Source: an uncultured Oscillospiraceae bacterium (GTDB taxonomy: Bacteria; Bacillota; Clostridia; Oscillospirales; Ruminococcaceae). From it: DNA of 32,891 nt. A model generated the notes under the pieces. That model worked only from the letters and a program-made list of their open reading frames with translations. It did no database searches and was not told the DNA's origin. Below are positions 16,547 to 23,537 of the stretch, piece by piece. A program made the position numbers and the translations under genes. The DNA is taken from positions 1-32,891 of the forward strand of contig CAUDDP010000017.1 of assembly GCA_958448395.1 (NCBI GenBank), given 5' to 3'. Within the stretch, counting starts at the first letter, position 1; every line of letters begins with the position of its first letter.

Positions 16547-16575
16547 ATTATAGGCAGTTGTTGATTAAAAGTCAA
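16547..16575 (-). promoter_or_regulatory. Promoter of yhgE/pip-like gene
   Basis: Minus strand TTGACT (16570-16575), 17 bases, TATAAT (16547-16552). The -35 box lies inside the palindrome at 16563-16590, so repressor binding would block polymerase. Confidence 0.85.
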
Positions 16576-16590
16576 CCGTTGATTTTAATC
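16563..16590. promoter_or_regulatory. Nested-palindrome operator, likely TetR site
   Basis: Outer arms GATTAAAA and TTTTAATC (8 bases) enclose an inner palindrome TCAAC-C/G-GTTGA, offset by one base. It covers the -35 box of the yhgE/pip promoter. The core TTTTAATCAA recurs upstream of tetR at 13357-13366. Confidence 0.72.
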
Positions 16591-16737
16591 TAATTGACGA
16601 ATATACAACATCAATTGCGTTCTTTGTTTGATAACACAACAAAATAGAAGAAAATTGATGAATAGGATGCTGGAAATATATAATATTATTTTTTCATAAT
16701 AGGGGATATATTTGGTTATTTTTCTGAAAAAGAAAAA

Positions 16738-16771
16738 CCGCAGGCGAGAGCATCTCATGCTTCACCTGCGG
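16738..16771 (-). terminator. feoB terminator
   Basis: CCGCAGG (16738-16744) pairs with CCTGCGG (16765-16771), with an inner AGCAT/ATGCT stem; on the minus strand a T-rich tract follows. It lies about 50 bases after the feoB stop. Apart from it and the operator region, 16477-16823 holds nothing I can identify. Confidence 0.88.
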
Positions 16772-16823
16772 AAATGGTATGATGCAGTATATGCCAACCG
16801 CATTTCTGCATCGTGTATATGAA

Positions 16824-18854
16824 TTAAAATAAACTGCATACCCCATGTATCATCGCACAAAGTCCCAAACCACATAGCGTTGGCAGCAGCATTGCCAGCC
16901 CCGTCCATTTCCAGCTGTGCGTTTCTTTCCGGATGGTCAGGCACGTAGTGGAACACGGAAAGTGAAACAGCATCAACAGCAGCATACAAACGGCTGTCTG
17001 CATGCTCCAGCCATTTGCCAGCAAAATCGTGTGCAGCTGCGTGAGGTCACTGATTTCAGTCAGCGTTCCCTCTGCTGCATAAATCATCAGCACAATCGGC
17101 AGCACGATTTCATTTGCTGGGAAGCCAAGTACAAATGCCAGCAGGATTGCACCATCTAATCCAAAGACTGCCCCGACTGGCTGGAGCTGTTCTGCCAACC
17201 AGCAAAGCACACTTTGCCCGTCTGCCAGATGCCAGTTTGCCAATGCCCAAAGCAGCATACCAGCTGGAGCGGCAACCACACAGGCTCTTCCTAGAACAAA
17301 TAGGGTGCGGTCAAGAATAGAACGTACCAGCACCCGTCCGATTTGCGGCTTTCGGTATGGCGGCAATTCCAAAGTAAACGAGGAGGGGATTCCTTTTAAT
17401 AAGGTACTGGAAAGAATGCGGGAGAGCAGTAAGGTCATACCAGTTCCCAATACCAGCAGCAGCAACACCCCTGTAGCGGCTGCCAGTGAACTCCCCCAGC
17501 GGAAAGAAGCGGCAAAGAACAGCGTTAGAATGGTAATCATGGCTGGAAAGCGTCCATTGCAGGGAATGCACACATTGGTTAAGATGGCAATGAGCCGCTC
17601 CCTCGGAGAATCAATAATGCGGCAGCCTGTGACCCCTGCGGCATTACAGCCCAGACCCATAAACATGGTTAACGACTGTTTTCCACAGGTTCCAGCACAG
17701 CGAAAGCACGGATCAAGTTGGTAGGCAACCCGTGGCAGATAGCCGAGGTCTTCCAGAAGCGTAAACAGCGGAAAGAAAATTGCCATCGGCGGCAGCATGA
17801 CCGCAATGACCCAAGTCAGCACTTGATACATGCCATCTAAGAGCAATCCCTGTACCCAATTCGGTGCACCGGCAAGCCAATTGTCCAAGATGATTCGCAA
17901 ATGGGAAAAGCCATTTTGCAGCAGAGCAGACGGATAGTTTGCACCGATGATGGTAATCCACAGCAATCCCAAAAACAGCAGCAGCAGCAGTGGAATACCA
18001 GTGTACTTTCCCAATACGAACCGGTCAAAGCGATGTTCTCGTTTGCGTGCCTGTTCTGGCACAGTTGTGACAGTGTTGGCAATGCGTTCTGCTTGCTGTA
18101 CAATGGCGGTAATCATGGTGTCTGCTACGCTGTCCACTTGCGGAATTTCCAGTGTGGACAGTGGTGTTTCCGGCAGCAATCGTGCAACTGGCAGAGCAGA
18201 ATCCTGTTCCAATAACCGAAGAGCCAGCCAGCGGTTGGTAGGTGCAGTATCCCGCTGTGGCAGTTGTGCTTGTAAGGCTTGCACAGCAGTTTCCACTGTT
18301 TCTGGATAGGAAATATTGCAGCACGAGCAGTATGGCTTCCGTAAAAAGGCAAGCAGCTGTTGCTGAAGTGTCTGCATTCCAATGCCGCTGCGAGCGGTTA
18401 CACCGACCACTGGGATTTGTAGTTGTTCCGAAAGTGTGGACAGATCCAGGGCAATCCCACGTTGTTCTGCTTCATCCAATAAATTGACACAGAGAAAAAC
18501 CGGCAGACCAAGCTCCTGTATTTGCAGCAGTAGAATTAGGTTGCGTTCCAGTGCTGCCGCATCACAGACGACCAGTACGGCATCTGGCCGGGAAAAACAG
18601 AGAAAATCCCGTGCCGCTGCTTCCTCTGCGGAGTGGGCACGGAGGGAGTAGGTGCCGGGCAGGTCAACCAGTTGAAGCTGTGCGGTTTCAATGGTGCAGA
18701 GTCCGGCAGCCGTTTCGACCGTTTTTCCTGCCCAGTTGCCGGTGTGTTGACGAAGCCCGGTCAGGGCATTGAATACGGTGGATTTGCCGACATTGGGATT
18801 TCCGGCAAGGGCGACGGTATAATATTCAGCTTTGCATTCGGGCGGTGTTTGCAT
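16824..18854 (-). CDS. feoB: Ferrous iron transport protein B
   Basis: 676 residues. The cytosolic N-terminal GTPase shows G1 'GNPNVGKS' at 18-25, 'GNWAGKTVE' (switch I) at 39-47, G3 'DLPG' at 64-67 and a G4-like 'NLLD' at 124-127, where NxxD is kept. A helical guanine-dissociation-inhibitor region follows, then a membrane domain of about eight helices with the conserved 'CIPCNGRFPAMITIL'. It imports Fe(II), fitting an anaerobic life with many Fe-S enzymes. No feoA is adjacent, which is unusual since feoA normally precedes feoB. ATG 18854 has AGGGGG seven bases upstream; a repeat element begins just 25 bases before the start codon (18879), so the native promoter is displaced or supplied by the element. 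Confidence 0.95.
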   Translation of the reverse strand: MQTPPECKAEYYTVALAGNPNVGKSTVFNALTGLRQHTGNWAGKTVETAAGLCTIETAQLQLVDLPGTYSLRAHSAEEAAARDFLCFSRPDAVLVVCDAAALERNLILLLQIQELGLPVFLCVNLLDEAEQRGIALDLSTLSEQLQIPVVGVTARSGIGMQTLQQQLLAFLRKPYCSCCNISYPETVETAVQALQAQLPQRDTAPTNRWLALRLLEQDSALPVARLLPETPLSTLEIPQVDSVADTMITAIVQQAERIANTVTTVPEQARKREHRFDRFVLGKYTGIPLLLLLFLGLLWITIIGANYPSALLQNGFSHLRIILDNWLAGAPNWVQGLLLDGMYQVLTWVIAVMLPPMAIFFPLFTLLEDLGYLPRVAYQLDPCFRCAGTCGKQSLTMFMGLGCNAAGVTGCRIIDSPRERLIAILTNVCIPCNGRFPAMITILTLFFAASFRWGSSLAAATGVLLLLVLGTGMTLLLSRILSSTLLKGIPSSFTLELPPYRKPQIGRVLVRSILDRTLFVLGRACVVAAPAGMLLWALANWHLADGQSVLCWLAEQLQPVGAVFGLDGAILLAFVLGFPANEIVLPIVLMIYAAEGTLTEISDLTQLHTILLANGWSMQTAVCMLLLMLFHFPCSTTCLTIRKETHSWKWTGLAMLLPTLCGLGLCAMIHGVCSLF

Positions 18855-18878
18855 CCAGAAGCCCCCTTTCGATACAGT

Positions 18879-18991
18879 CACGGAAATCAAATTTCAAATA
18901 ATAGAGTGGATTGCCCCGCCGAACGGCGACTGCGGTCAAGCTGAGATGAGATTGTTATCCGTGAGAGAAAATATAAAAATGGATTTCCGTG
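18879..18991 (+). mobile_element. MITE-like repeat, short copy upstream of feoB
   Basis: 113 bases with ends CACGGAAATC and, inverted, CACGGAAATCC. Flanks CGATACAGT (18870-18878) and GGATATAGT (18992-19000) match at 7 of 9 positions, a plausible decayed target duplication. It has the left module with the CGCC-GAAC-GGCG hairpin and the right module but lacks the middle module. It separates feoB from lysR. Confidence 0.75.
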
Positions 18992-19050
18992 GGATATAGT
19001 ATCACTGTATGCGACAGGGCAGGGGAGTATGTCAGTTTCTGTCTGAGGGG

Positions 19051-19923
19051 TTAATTTTTTAAATTTTGCAGGTATTCGCTGAGAAAATGGAAGAAATCAA
19101 CTGCCTCTTCATGGTCAATCGCATGACGGTGCAGCTGTACAATTAAATCTCTCTGACAGGTTGGCTCTGCAATTGGCAGCAGGGTAATCTGTTCCATATT
19201 TTCCTGTCCCCATGTGTAATGCGGCCAGAATCCAACGCCCAAGCCGCCGGCAATCAGATTTTTGACCGTATCTGGACTATCACTTTCAAAGATAATATTT
19301 GGTGTAAATCCAGCGTGTAGACAGTAGCGGTCGCAGATGGAACGAATGCTTCTGGAGCCGGACAGACTGATAAAGTCTTGATGGGCAAAATCTTTTAAAA
19401 ACACACTGCTGCAATGGGCGTAAGGAGAAGAATGGGGAACTGCCATAAAAATTCGCTCAGTGAAAATCTGGTATCGCTCCTTTCCATCTGCGGGCTGCTG
19501 AAAAAAAGAACGGGTAAAGATGGTAATGTCCGCATCTTCACACTGGGAGTTTTGAATCAGGCGAAAGTTCATGCCATCATGCTTTTTCTTATAGGAAATT
19601 AGAGCGTGTGTGACCAGCGTAGAGGCGGCGAGTACATTCAGTCGAATGGTGCGTTTGCGGATATTTGCCATTTCCTGCAAACTCTCTGGCAGTTGGTGCA
19701 GATTGTCCAGAATGGGTCTTAATGCATCCCGCAGATAAATACCATATTCCGTCAGTACAATATTTCTGCCGCTTGGGCGAAACAAGGGTACTCCCAGTTC
19801 CTTTTCCAGTCGACGAATGCTTTGTGTCAGAGCAGGCTGTGCAATGTGCAGCTGTTCTGCTGTTCGGGTAACGTGCTGGTTTTGTGCCACAGCGTAAAAG
19901 TATTCCAGTTGTAACAGTTCCAT
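19051..19923 (-). CDS. LysR-family transcriptional regulator
   Basis: 290 residues, standard length. N-terminal winged helix-turn-helix 'LEYFYAVAQNQHVTRTAEQL' with 'HIAQPALTQSIRRLEKELGV' is the classic LysR signature, followed by the substrate-binding domain of two Rossmann-like lobes. LysR proteins usually act on a divergent neighbour; upstream here is a repeat element and then the plus-strand SGNH-like gene at 20635, whose promoter has an inverted repeat, but 0.6 kb separates them, so the target is uncertain. AGGAGG lies five bases before the ATG. A repeat copy ends 20 bases upstream of the start. The inducer is unknown. Confidence 0.93.
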   Translation of the reverse strand: MELLQLEYFYAVAQNQHVTRTAEQLHIAQPALTQSIRRLEKELGVPLFRPSGRNIVLTEYGIYLRDALRPILDNLHQLPESLQEMANIRKRTIRLNVLAASTLVTHALISYKKKHDGMNFRLIQNSQCEDADITIFTRSFFQQPADGKERYQIFTERIFMAVPHSSPYAHCSSVFLKDFAHQDFISLSGSRSIRSICDRYCLHAGFTPNIIFESDSPDTVKNLIAGGLGVGFWPHYTWGQENMEQITLLPIAEPTCQRDLIVQLHRHAIDHEEAVDFFHFLSEYLQNLKN

Positions 19924-19942
19924 GAATGCCTCCTGATTTTTC

Positions 19943-20332
19943 TACGCAAATCAATTTTCAAATTATGGAGCGGATTGCCCTGCCGAATGGCGACTGCGGT
20001 CAAGCTGGCTCAGCTTGGCGGAGGGTTATTCCCCACAGTGTGGGGAAATGTCCTGAAGGGACAAAAGGGAAGGGCATCCTCTGAACTGGGGACAAGCTGT
20101 CCCCAGTTCAGAGGGAACGAGTTGGATAAGATAACGAAATGAAGAACAAGCCGCCGCTGTCCGCCCTCTAAAATAACAAAACGATGCAGAATGTAAAAAT
20201 TTAGAGTGATTTGGCTGCAAACTTGGATATCGAAACAGGGCGGACAGCGGACACAGGCAGACAGCGAAGCGAATCTGCCAGCGGAGATGAGGTCGTTATC
20301 TGTGAGGAAAAATATAAAAATGGATTTGCGTG
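19943..20332 (+). mobile_element. MITE-like structured repeat, long copy with perfect 9-bp duplication
   Basis: 390 bases. Ends TACGCAAATC and, inverted, CACGCAAATC; both ends carry the same G-to-C variant relative to other copies. It is bracketed by identical TGATTTTTC repeats at 19934-19942 and 20333-20341 (the match runs to ten bases). Inside: a TGCC-GAAT-GGCG hairpin, CCCCACA/TGTGGGG (20031-20045), TGTCC/GGACA, a perfect 17-base stem at 20078-20094/20098-20114, the long stem CCGCTGTCCGCCCT/AGGGCGGACAGCGG (20154-20167/20237-20250) and GGCAGA/TCTGCC. No gene inside. Confidence 0.85.
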
Positions 20333-20531
20333 TGATTTTTCTTTGTTTTCCGGTTGGTTTTCCCATTTTGATTTGAGGGGAAAAAATCCATCCCCATATC
20401 AAAACTTTTTGTTTCATTTGCCACAATTCATAATATACTCTTTATGAATTTAACGGCAAAAATTTATAAATCGTCGTTTTAGCGGCAGGATTGATAAGAA
20501 ATTACTTATCAATTCTCCTTTTATTATATAT

Positions 20532-20570
20532 TGGACAGTTTCAATTGTCAATGCTATAATAAAAACTGTC
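20532..20570 (+). promoter_or_regulatory. Promoter with flanking inverted repeat
   Basis: TGGACA (20532-20537), 17 bases, TATAAT (20555-20560). GACAGTTT (20534-20541) and AAACTGTC (20563-20570) are inverted arms that bracket the spacer and -10 box, a likely operator. Confidence 0.72.
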
Positions 20571-20588
20571 AAAAAAATCACCAGACAA

Positions 20589-20617
20589 GCGGCAAATGCA
20601 TGGGACACATTTGCCGC
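20589..20617 (+). promoter_or_regulatory. Leader hairpin upstream of 20635 gene
   Basis: A perfect 10-base stem, GCGGCAAATG with CATTTGCCGC, and a nine-base loop, inside the predicted 5' leader and ending a few bases before the GGGAGGGG ribosome binding site. Confidence 0.7.
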
Positions 20618-20634
20618 AGAGGGAGGGGTATATT

Positions 20635-21198
20635 ATGCTACAGAAAATGGATATGATCACCGCTTACCGGACATGGAATCGGGTGGCAGAAACGAACGGT
20701 ACGGTTCTGTTTGGTTCGACCTCTGCTGCTCGGTTACCACTGAATGAGCTGATACAGGATTACAGTGTAGACTGTACTGTATACAACCGCAGCGTGGAGG
20801 GATTGCAGATTACGGATGCAGAGGCATATATTCAGCCTTGCATTGTACCGCTGATGCCAAAGACGATTTTACTGCATTTCGGAGAAGAGGAATTGAAAGA
20901 AGGCAGGCAGCCTGTGGAGGAAATCATGGAAGCCTATCAGTGGCTGCTCTATCAGCTGCACATGGCGATGCCGGAAAGCCGTCTGGTTCTCATTTCTGTC
21001 AACGGACAATTTCCGAATGCCGATGCTTACAACCATGCTTTGCGTGCACTTGCCAAAGAATATGGCTGTCAGTATACAGAAGCACCGAACGGCAAAGTGG
21101 ATATGGAATATGAACTGCGTTTTTTTCAGACATTGCGTACCTTTTTTTATGATCGTACCATGAGTTTGGCAGAGGCTTTGCGGTATTGTGCAGGTTGA
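20635..21198 (+). CDS. Degenerate SGNH/GDSL-like protein
   Basis: 187 residues, no signal peptide. The order 'VLFGSTSAARLPLNEL', 'VYNRSVEGLQITDAEAYIQ', 'KTILLHFGEEEL' follows the SGNH-hydrolase blocks seen in relatives with 'FYGSSSIRLW', 'NRGFGGSQ..D' and 'GDND'. Here the catalytic serine position of block I reads Thr29, block III reads GEEE instead of GxND, and no DxxH block V is visible near the C-terminus ('DRTMSLAEALRY'). It is therefore probably a non-catalytic SGNH-fold protein, or one with altered chemistry. ATG 20635 has a GGGAGGGG box six bases upstream. It has its own promoter with an inverted repeat and a leader hairpin. The PQ-loop gene follows after 172 bases. Fold assignment is inferred from block order only. 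Confidence 0.75.
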   Translation: MLQKMDMITAYRTWNRVAETNGTVLFGSTSAARLPLNELIQDYSVDCTVYNRSVEGLQITDAEAYIQPCIVPLMPKTILLHFGEEELKEGRQPVEEIMEAYQWLLYQLHMAMPESRLVLISVNGQFPNADAYNHALRALAKEYGCQYTEAPNGKVDMEYELRFFQTLRTFFYDRTMSLAEALRYCAG

Positions 21199-21370
21199 TA
21201 TGTTTTTTCTGAGCGTGGATTGGAAAAAACAATAAGGTTTTTGTTATGGATTTCTATAAATGCAATATGGGACAGAATCGTTTTGTGTGCTATATTGATA
21301 ATAGAACCGATGTAACAGAATGGAACAACAATACAATGAGAAATTGAGAAGGTATGGAGGGTATCAAACC

Positions 21371-21706
21371 ATGAGTGAAGTATTAGAGACGATGATGCTG
21401 ATTTGTTTTGGATGCAGTTGGCCGATGAACCTGATTAAGAATTATAAGTGCAGAACCGCCAAGGGCATGAGCCTGCCGTTTATCCTGTTGCTGCTGATTG
21501 GGTATCTTGCTGGAATTGCTGCAAAGATTATCACGGTAGGGCATATCAATTTTGTTTTGGTGGTATATTTTATCAATCTTGCCATGATTACCGCAAACCT
21601 ATTGGTTTACTTCCGGAATACGATGCTGGACAGACAGGCAGAAGGTAGGCATGTCACCTTTTCCAAGAAGCGGGTACAGGGGGTTAAGGCAGTCCATCAT
21701 GCATAA
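21371..21706 (+). CDS. PQ-loop / SemiSWEET-like membrane protein
   Basis: 111 residues with three hydrophobic segments, the length of a SemiSWEET half-transporter. 'CFGCSWPMNLIKNYKCRTAK' followed by 'GMSLPFILLLLIGYLAGIAA' matches the PQ-loop pattern ('..PQ.iknyktKsa.GlSl.f'), though the signature PQ itself reads PM. Such proteins act as dimers to pass small sugars or other metabolites, but the bacterial substrates are mostly unknown. ATG 21371 is preferred, with GGAGG about ten bases upstream, over an earlier ATG at 21320. The dockerin reading frame begins four bases after its stop. Confidence 0.75.
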   Translation: MSEVLETMMLICFGCSWPMNLIKNYKCRTAKGMSLPFILLLLIGYLAGIAAKIITVGHINFVLVVYFINLAMITANLLVYFRNTMLDRQAEGRHVTFSKKRVQGVKAVHHA

Positions 21707-21709
21707 AAA

Positions 21710-22018
21710 ATGATGGAGCAGTATTATGAGTATTTTTACGTTTTCAGGAAAAATGCAGCGATACTGCCCTTTAATTTGCCGCTTGGCGGACAGCCCTATG
21801 AACTGGTTTGCGGCGATGCGAATGCAGATGGTATGGTGACGATTACGGATGTCATCTATCTGCAAAAGTCCATTGCTGGTTTGTTAATGAGAAGCAATAC
21901 GACTAAGACAAATGGAGATCTTTACTATGACGGTGTCATAGATGAACGGGATGTCGAAACGCTGATGCGGCATCTGGTTGGCTTGGAAGAAACACTGTCA
22001 GTAGTGCCAGAGACATGA
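21710..22018 (+). CDS. Small type I dockerin protein without signal peptide
   Basis: 102 residues. Residues 35-90 form a type I dockerin: calcium loop 1 'DANADGMVTITD' (36-47; Asp36, Asn38, Asp40, Asp47) and loop 2 'DLYYDGVIDERD' (70-81), each followed by an F helix ('VIYLQKSIAGLL', 'VETLMRHLVG'). Dockerins dock secreted enzymes onto cohesins in cellulosomes and amylosomes, yet the first 34 residues contain no signal peptide and no enzyme domain. The start lacks a recognisable RBS, so expression may depend on the PQ-loop gene ending four bases upstream, or this is the tail of a longer lost gene. The dockerin call is firm; that it is a working gene is less sure. Confidence 0.7.
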   Translation: MMEQYYEYFYVFRKNAAILPFNLPLGGQPYELVCGDANADGMVTITDVIYLQKSIAGLLMRSNTTKTNGDLYYDGVIDERDVETLMRHLVGLEETLSVVPET

Positions 22019-22046
22019 CCGGCAGAAAATAAAATCTTTGCATGAC

Positions 22047-22078
22047 AAAACCGCCTCTCTGGATTGGGAGGCGGTTTT
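22047..22078. terminator. Bidirectional terminator
   Basis: AAAACCGCCTC (22047-22057) pairs with GAGGCGGTTTT (22068-22078), ten-base loop, with A/T tracts on both sides. It serves the dockerin gene (+) and the lipoprotein gene (-). Confidence 0.9.
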
Positions 22079-22102
22079 TGGTTTGTTTCTCTTCTGCAAA
22101 AG

Positions 22103-22396
22103 CTATTTGGTGGTGGTTTCTGTGTCCGTTTCGTTGGTCGTGTCTGTATTGGTTTCGGAATGGTCATCTCCGGTTAGGTCATCCTTGATATCCTCTGCTG
22201 CATCGCCCAGATCTGTCAGTACATCTTCTCCCGCATCCCCAACATCATCGATCACATCGCTTACATCTGTGGCGATATGGTCACCGACGGATTCGGTGGT
22301 GGTATCTGTTGTTTGGCTGCTGTCGTTCGTTCTACTGCCGCAGCCGGTTAAACATGCAATTGCCAGCATTGCTGGCAGCCACTTGATTGCTTTCAT
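22103..22396 (-). CDS. Small acidic lipoprotein
   Basis: 97 residues. A lipoprotein signal 'MKAIKWLPAMLAIACLTGC' places the lipidated cysteine at residue 19. The mature part is low-complexity: Thr-rich stretches at both ends and a central acidic helical region ('ATDVSDVIDDVGDAGEDVL') with alternating Asp and hydrophobic residues. It would be anchored on the outer face of the membrane. ATG 22396 has an AGGTG box nine bases upstream; the longer reading of 173 residues runs back through the DnaA-box-like cluster and has no lipoprotein start. I do not recognise a family. It shares a terminator with the dockerin gene. Confidence 0.75.
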   Translation of the reverse strand: MKAIKWLPAMLAIACLTGCGSRTNDSSQTTDTTTESVGDHIATDVSDVIDDVGDAGEDVLTDLGDAAEDIKDDLTGDDHSETNTDTTNETDTETTTK

Positions 22397-22502
22397 TTTG
22401 TTTTTCACCTCACTGTAGTTTTGCGTATTCGTAGTATCTGCAAAACCTGTTTGAATATACATTTTTTCATTGTCCACTGCTTTCAAAAATGTTTCAACAT
22501 GG

Positions 22503-22757
22503 TTTTCCACAATGAGTTGAAAACTAAAAAAGGAACTGTATTTTTTACAGGGGAAAGGGAAATATTTTTGGAGATTGTGGAAAGCGGGAAAAAGAATCGT
22601 ATTTCCTACAGTTTTTCTTTCCACAAACTGTTGAAAACATAGTTGAATGTTGAAAATTGTGCATCAAACTGGGGAAGAAACAGATGATTCCACTGATTTT
22701 TTGACAGGAACTTGCTGTTGTTTTCAAAGAAATGTGGAAAAAAAGAAATTTTCCACA
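22503..22757. promoter_or_regulatory. Cluster of DnaA-box-like 9-mers
   Basis: Three exact TTTTCCACA sites, which fit the TTWTNCACA DnaA-box pattern: 22503-22511 (+), 22733-22741 (-) and 22749-22757 (+). Two CTTTCCACA sites with one mismatch: 22576-22584 (-) and 22617-22625 (+). TTTTCAACA relatives: 22629-22637 (-) and 22648-22656 (-), plus TTTTCAACT at 22515-22523 (-). The last two exact boxes form an inverted repeat with a seven-base spacer. The 450-base gap 22397-22847 has no credible gene and is AT-rich. Confidence 0.5.
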
Positions 22758-22787
22758 TCGGTAGACAGACAAAAGAATGCATACAAT

Positions 22788-22829
22788 ACAGCGTTGCTGT
22801 ATCGGAAATGTTCCAAGCAGCAACGCTGT
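22788..22829 (-). terminator. Long hairpin after spoVT, possible terminator
   Basis: ACAGCGTTGCTG (22788-22799) pairs perfectly with CAGCAACGCTGT (22818-22829), with an inner GGAA/TTCC. It lies 20 bases after the spoVT stop. The following minus-strand sequence is only moderately T-rich, so termination may be inefficient. Confidence 0.6.
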
Positions 22830-22847
22830 ACGATTTGTTATAATTTA

Positions 22848-23387
22848 TTAGGATTCCAGCTGCTTGCCGAGAAATTGAGAAGCTGCCTGAATCAATGTTT
22901 TTTGACAATGGTTGACGGTTGTACCGCTGCCATCATCCAAGAAGGCAACCGCACCAGTCACGTCACCGGCAGAGATAATTGGCAGGCAGGCAACTGCATT
23001 TTTCTCCACACCTTCTGCTGGCATCATACCATTTGCACCGTCTTCGGCGTAGTACATTTTACGTTTTTCCATCAAATCTTCCAGTTCCGGAGAAACTCGT
23101 CTGGCGTTCCATTCCTTTTTGGCTGCACCTGAGACAGATACAACATGGTCACGGTCAAAAATCGCAACCGGACAGCCCGCCAGCCGGTGCATAATATCGG
23201 CAACCTGTGCAGCTTGTTCGCTCATTTCGCCGATTGGAGAGTATTTTTTAAAAATGACTTCGCCGTCATTGCTGGTATAAATTTCAAGGGGGTCTCCCTC
23301 CCGAATTCGCATCGTACGGCGAATTTCTTTTGGAATTACAACACGCCCGAGATCGTCGATCCGGCGTACAATACCTGTTGCTTTCAT
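22848..23387 (-). CDS. spoVT: Stage V sporulation regulator SpoVT
   Basis: 179 residues, as expected for SpoVT. The N-terminal AbrB swapped-hairpin DNA-binding domain is 'MKATGIVRRIDDLGRVVIPK' with 'EIRRTMRIREGDPLEIYT' (1-45), and the C-terminal GAF-like domain (about 60-175) contains 'CPVAIFDRDHVVSVSG' and 'GAVAFLDDGSG'. In Bacillus SpoVT tunes forespore sigma-G genes, so this supports a spore-forming lineage. ATG 23387 has GGAGG about nine bases upstream; the 28 further residues of the longer reading have no RBS. It stands alone between a DnaA-box-like cluster and a 500-base gap. No convincing sigma-G promoter could be seen by eye. Confidence 0.92.
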   Translation of the reverse strand: MKATGIVRRIDDLGRVVIPKEIRRTMRIREGDPLEIYTSNDGEVIFKKYSPIGEMSEQAAQVADIMHRLAGCPVAIFDRDHVVSVSGAAKKEWNARRVSPELEDLMEKRKMYYAEDGANGMMPAEGVEKNAVACLPIISAGDVTGAVAFLDDGSGTTVNHCQKTLIQAASQFLGKQLES

Positions 23388-23482
23388 GAATTGTATCCTC
23401 CATTTTTCAAATTGTACCGTTTTAGTACAGATTGTATCGCTATTATCTGCATATAAAGTAAAAATATACAACCAAGATAAAC

Positions 23483-23516
23483 CAATTTGACCGCAGATTT
23501 CCCTGCGGTCAAATTG
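23483..23516. repeat. Perfect 14-bp hairpin between mazF and spoVT
   Basis: CAATTTGACCGCAG (23483-23496) pairs with CTGCGGTCAAATTG (23503-23516), loop ATTTCC. No strong T-run on either side. It may be a barrier between transcription units or a derivative of the repeat family's 'CTGCGGTCAAGCTG' motif. Confidence 0.65.
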
Positions 23517-23537
23517 TTGCAGGAAGAAAACACCGTT

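Noticed and set aside
22397..22624. Longer 173-residue version of the small lipoprotein
   Set aside because: The lipoprotein signal begins at 22396 and the extra part translates the DnaA-box-like tract.
23387..23471. Sigma-G promoter for spoVT
   Set aside because: A TGTACTA resembling a sigma-G -10 is present but no suitable -35 lies at 17-18 bases.
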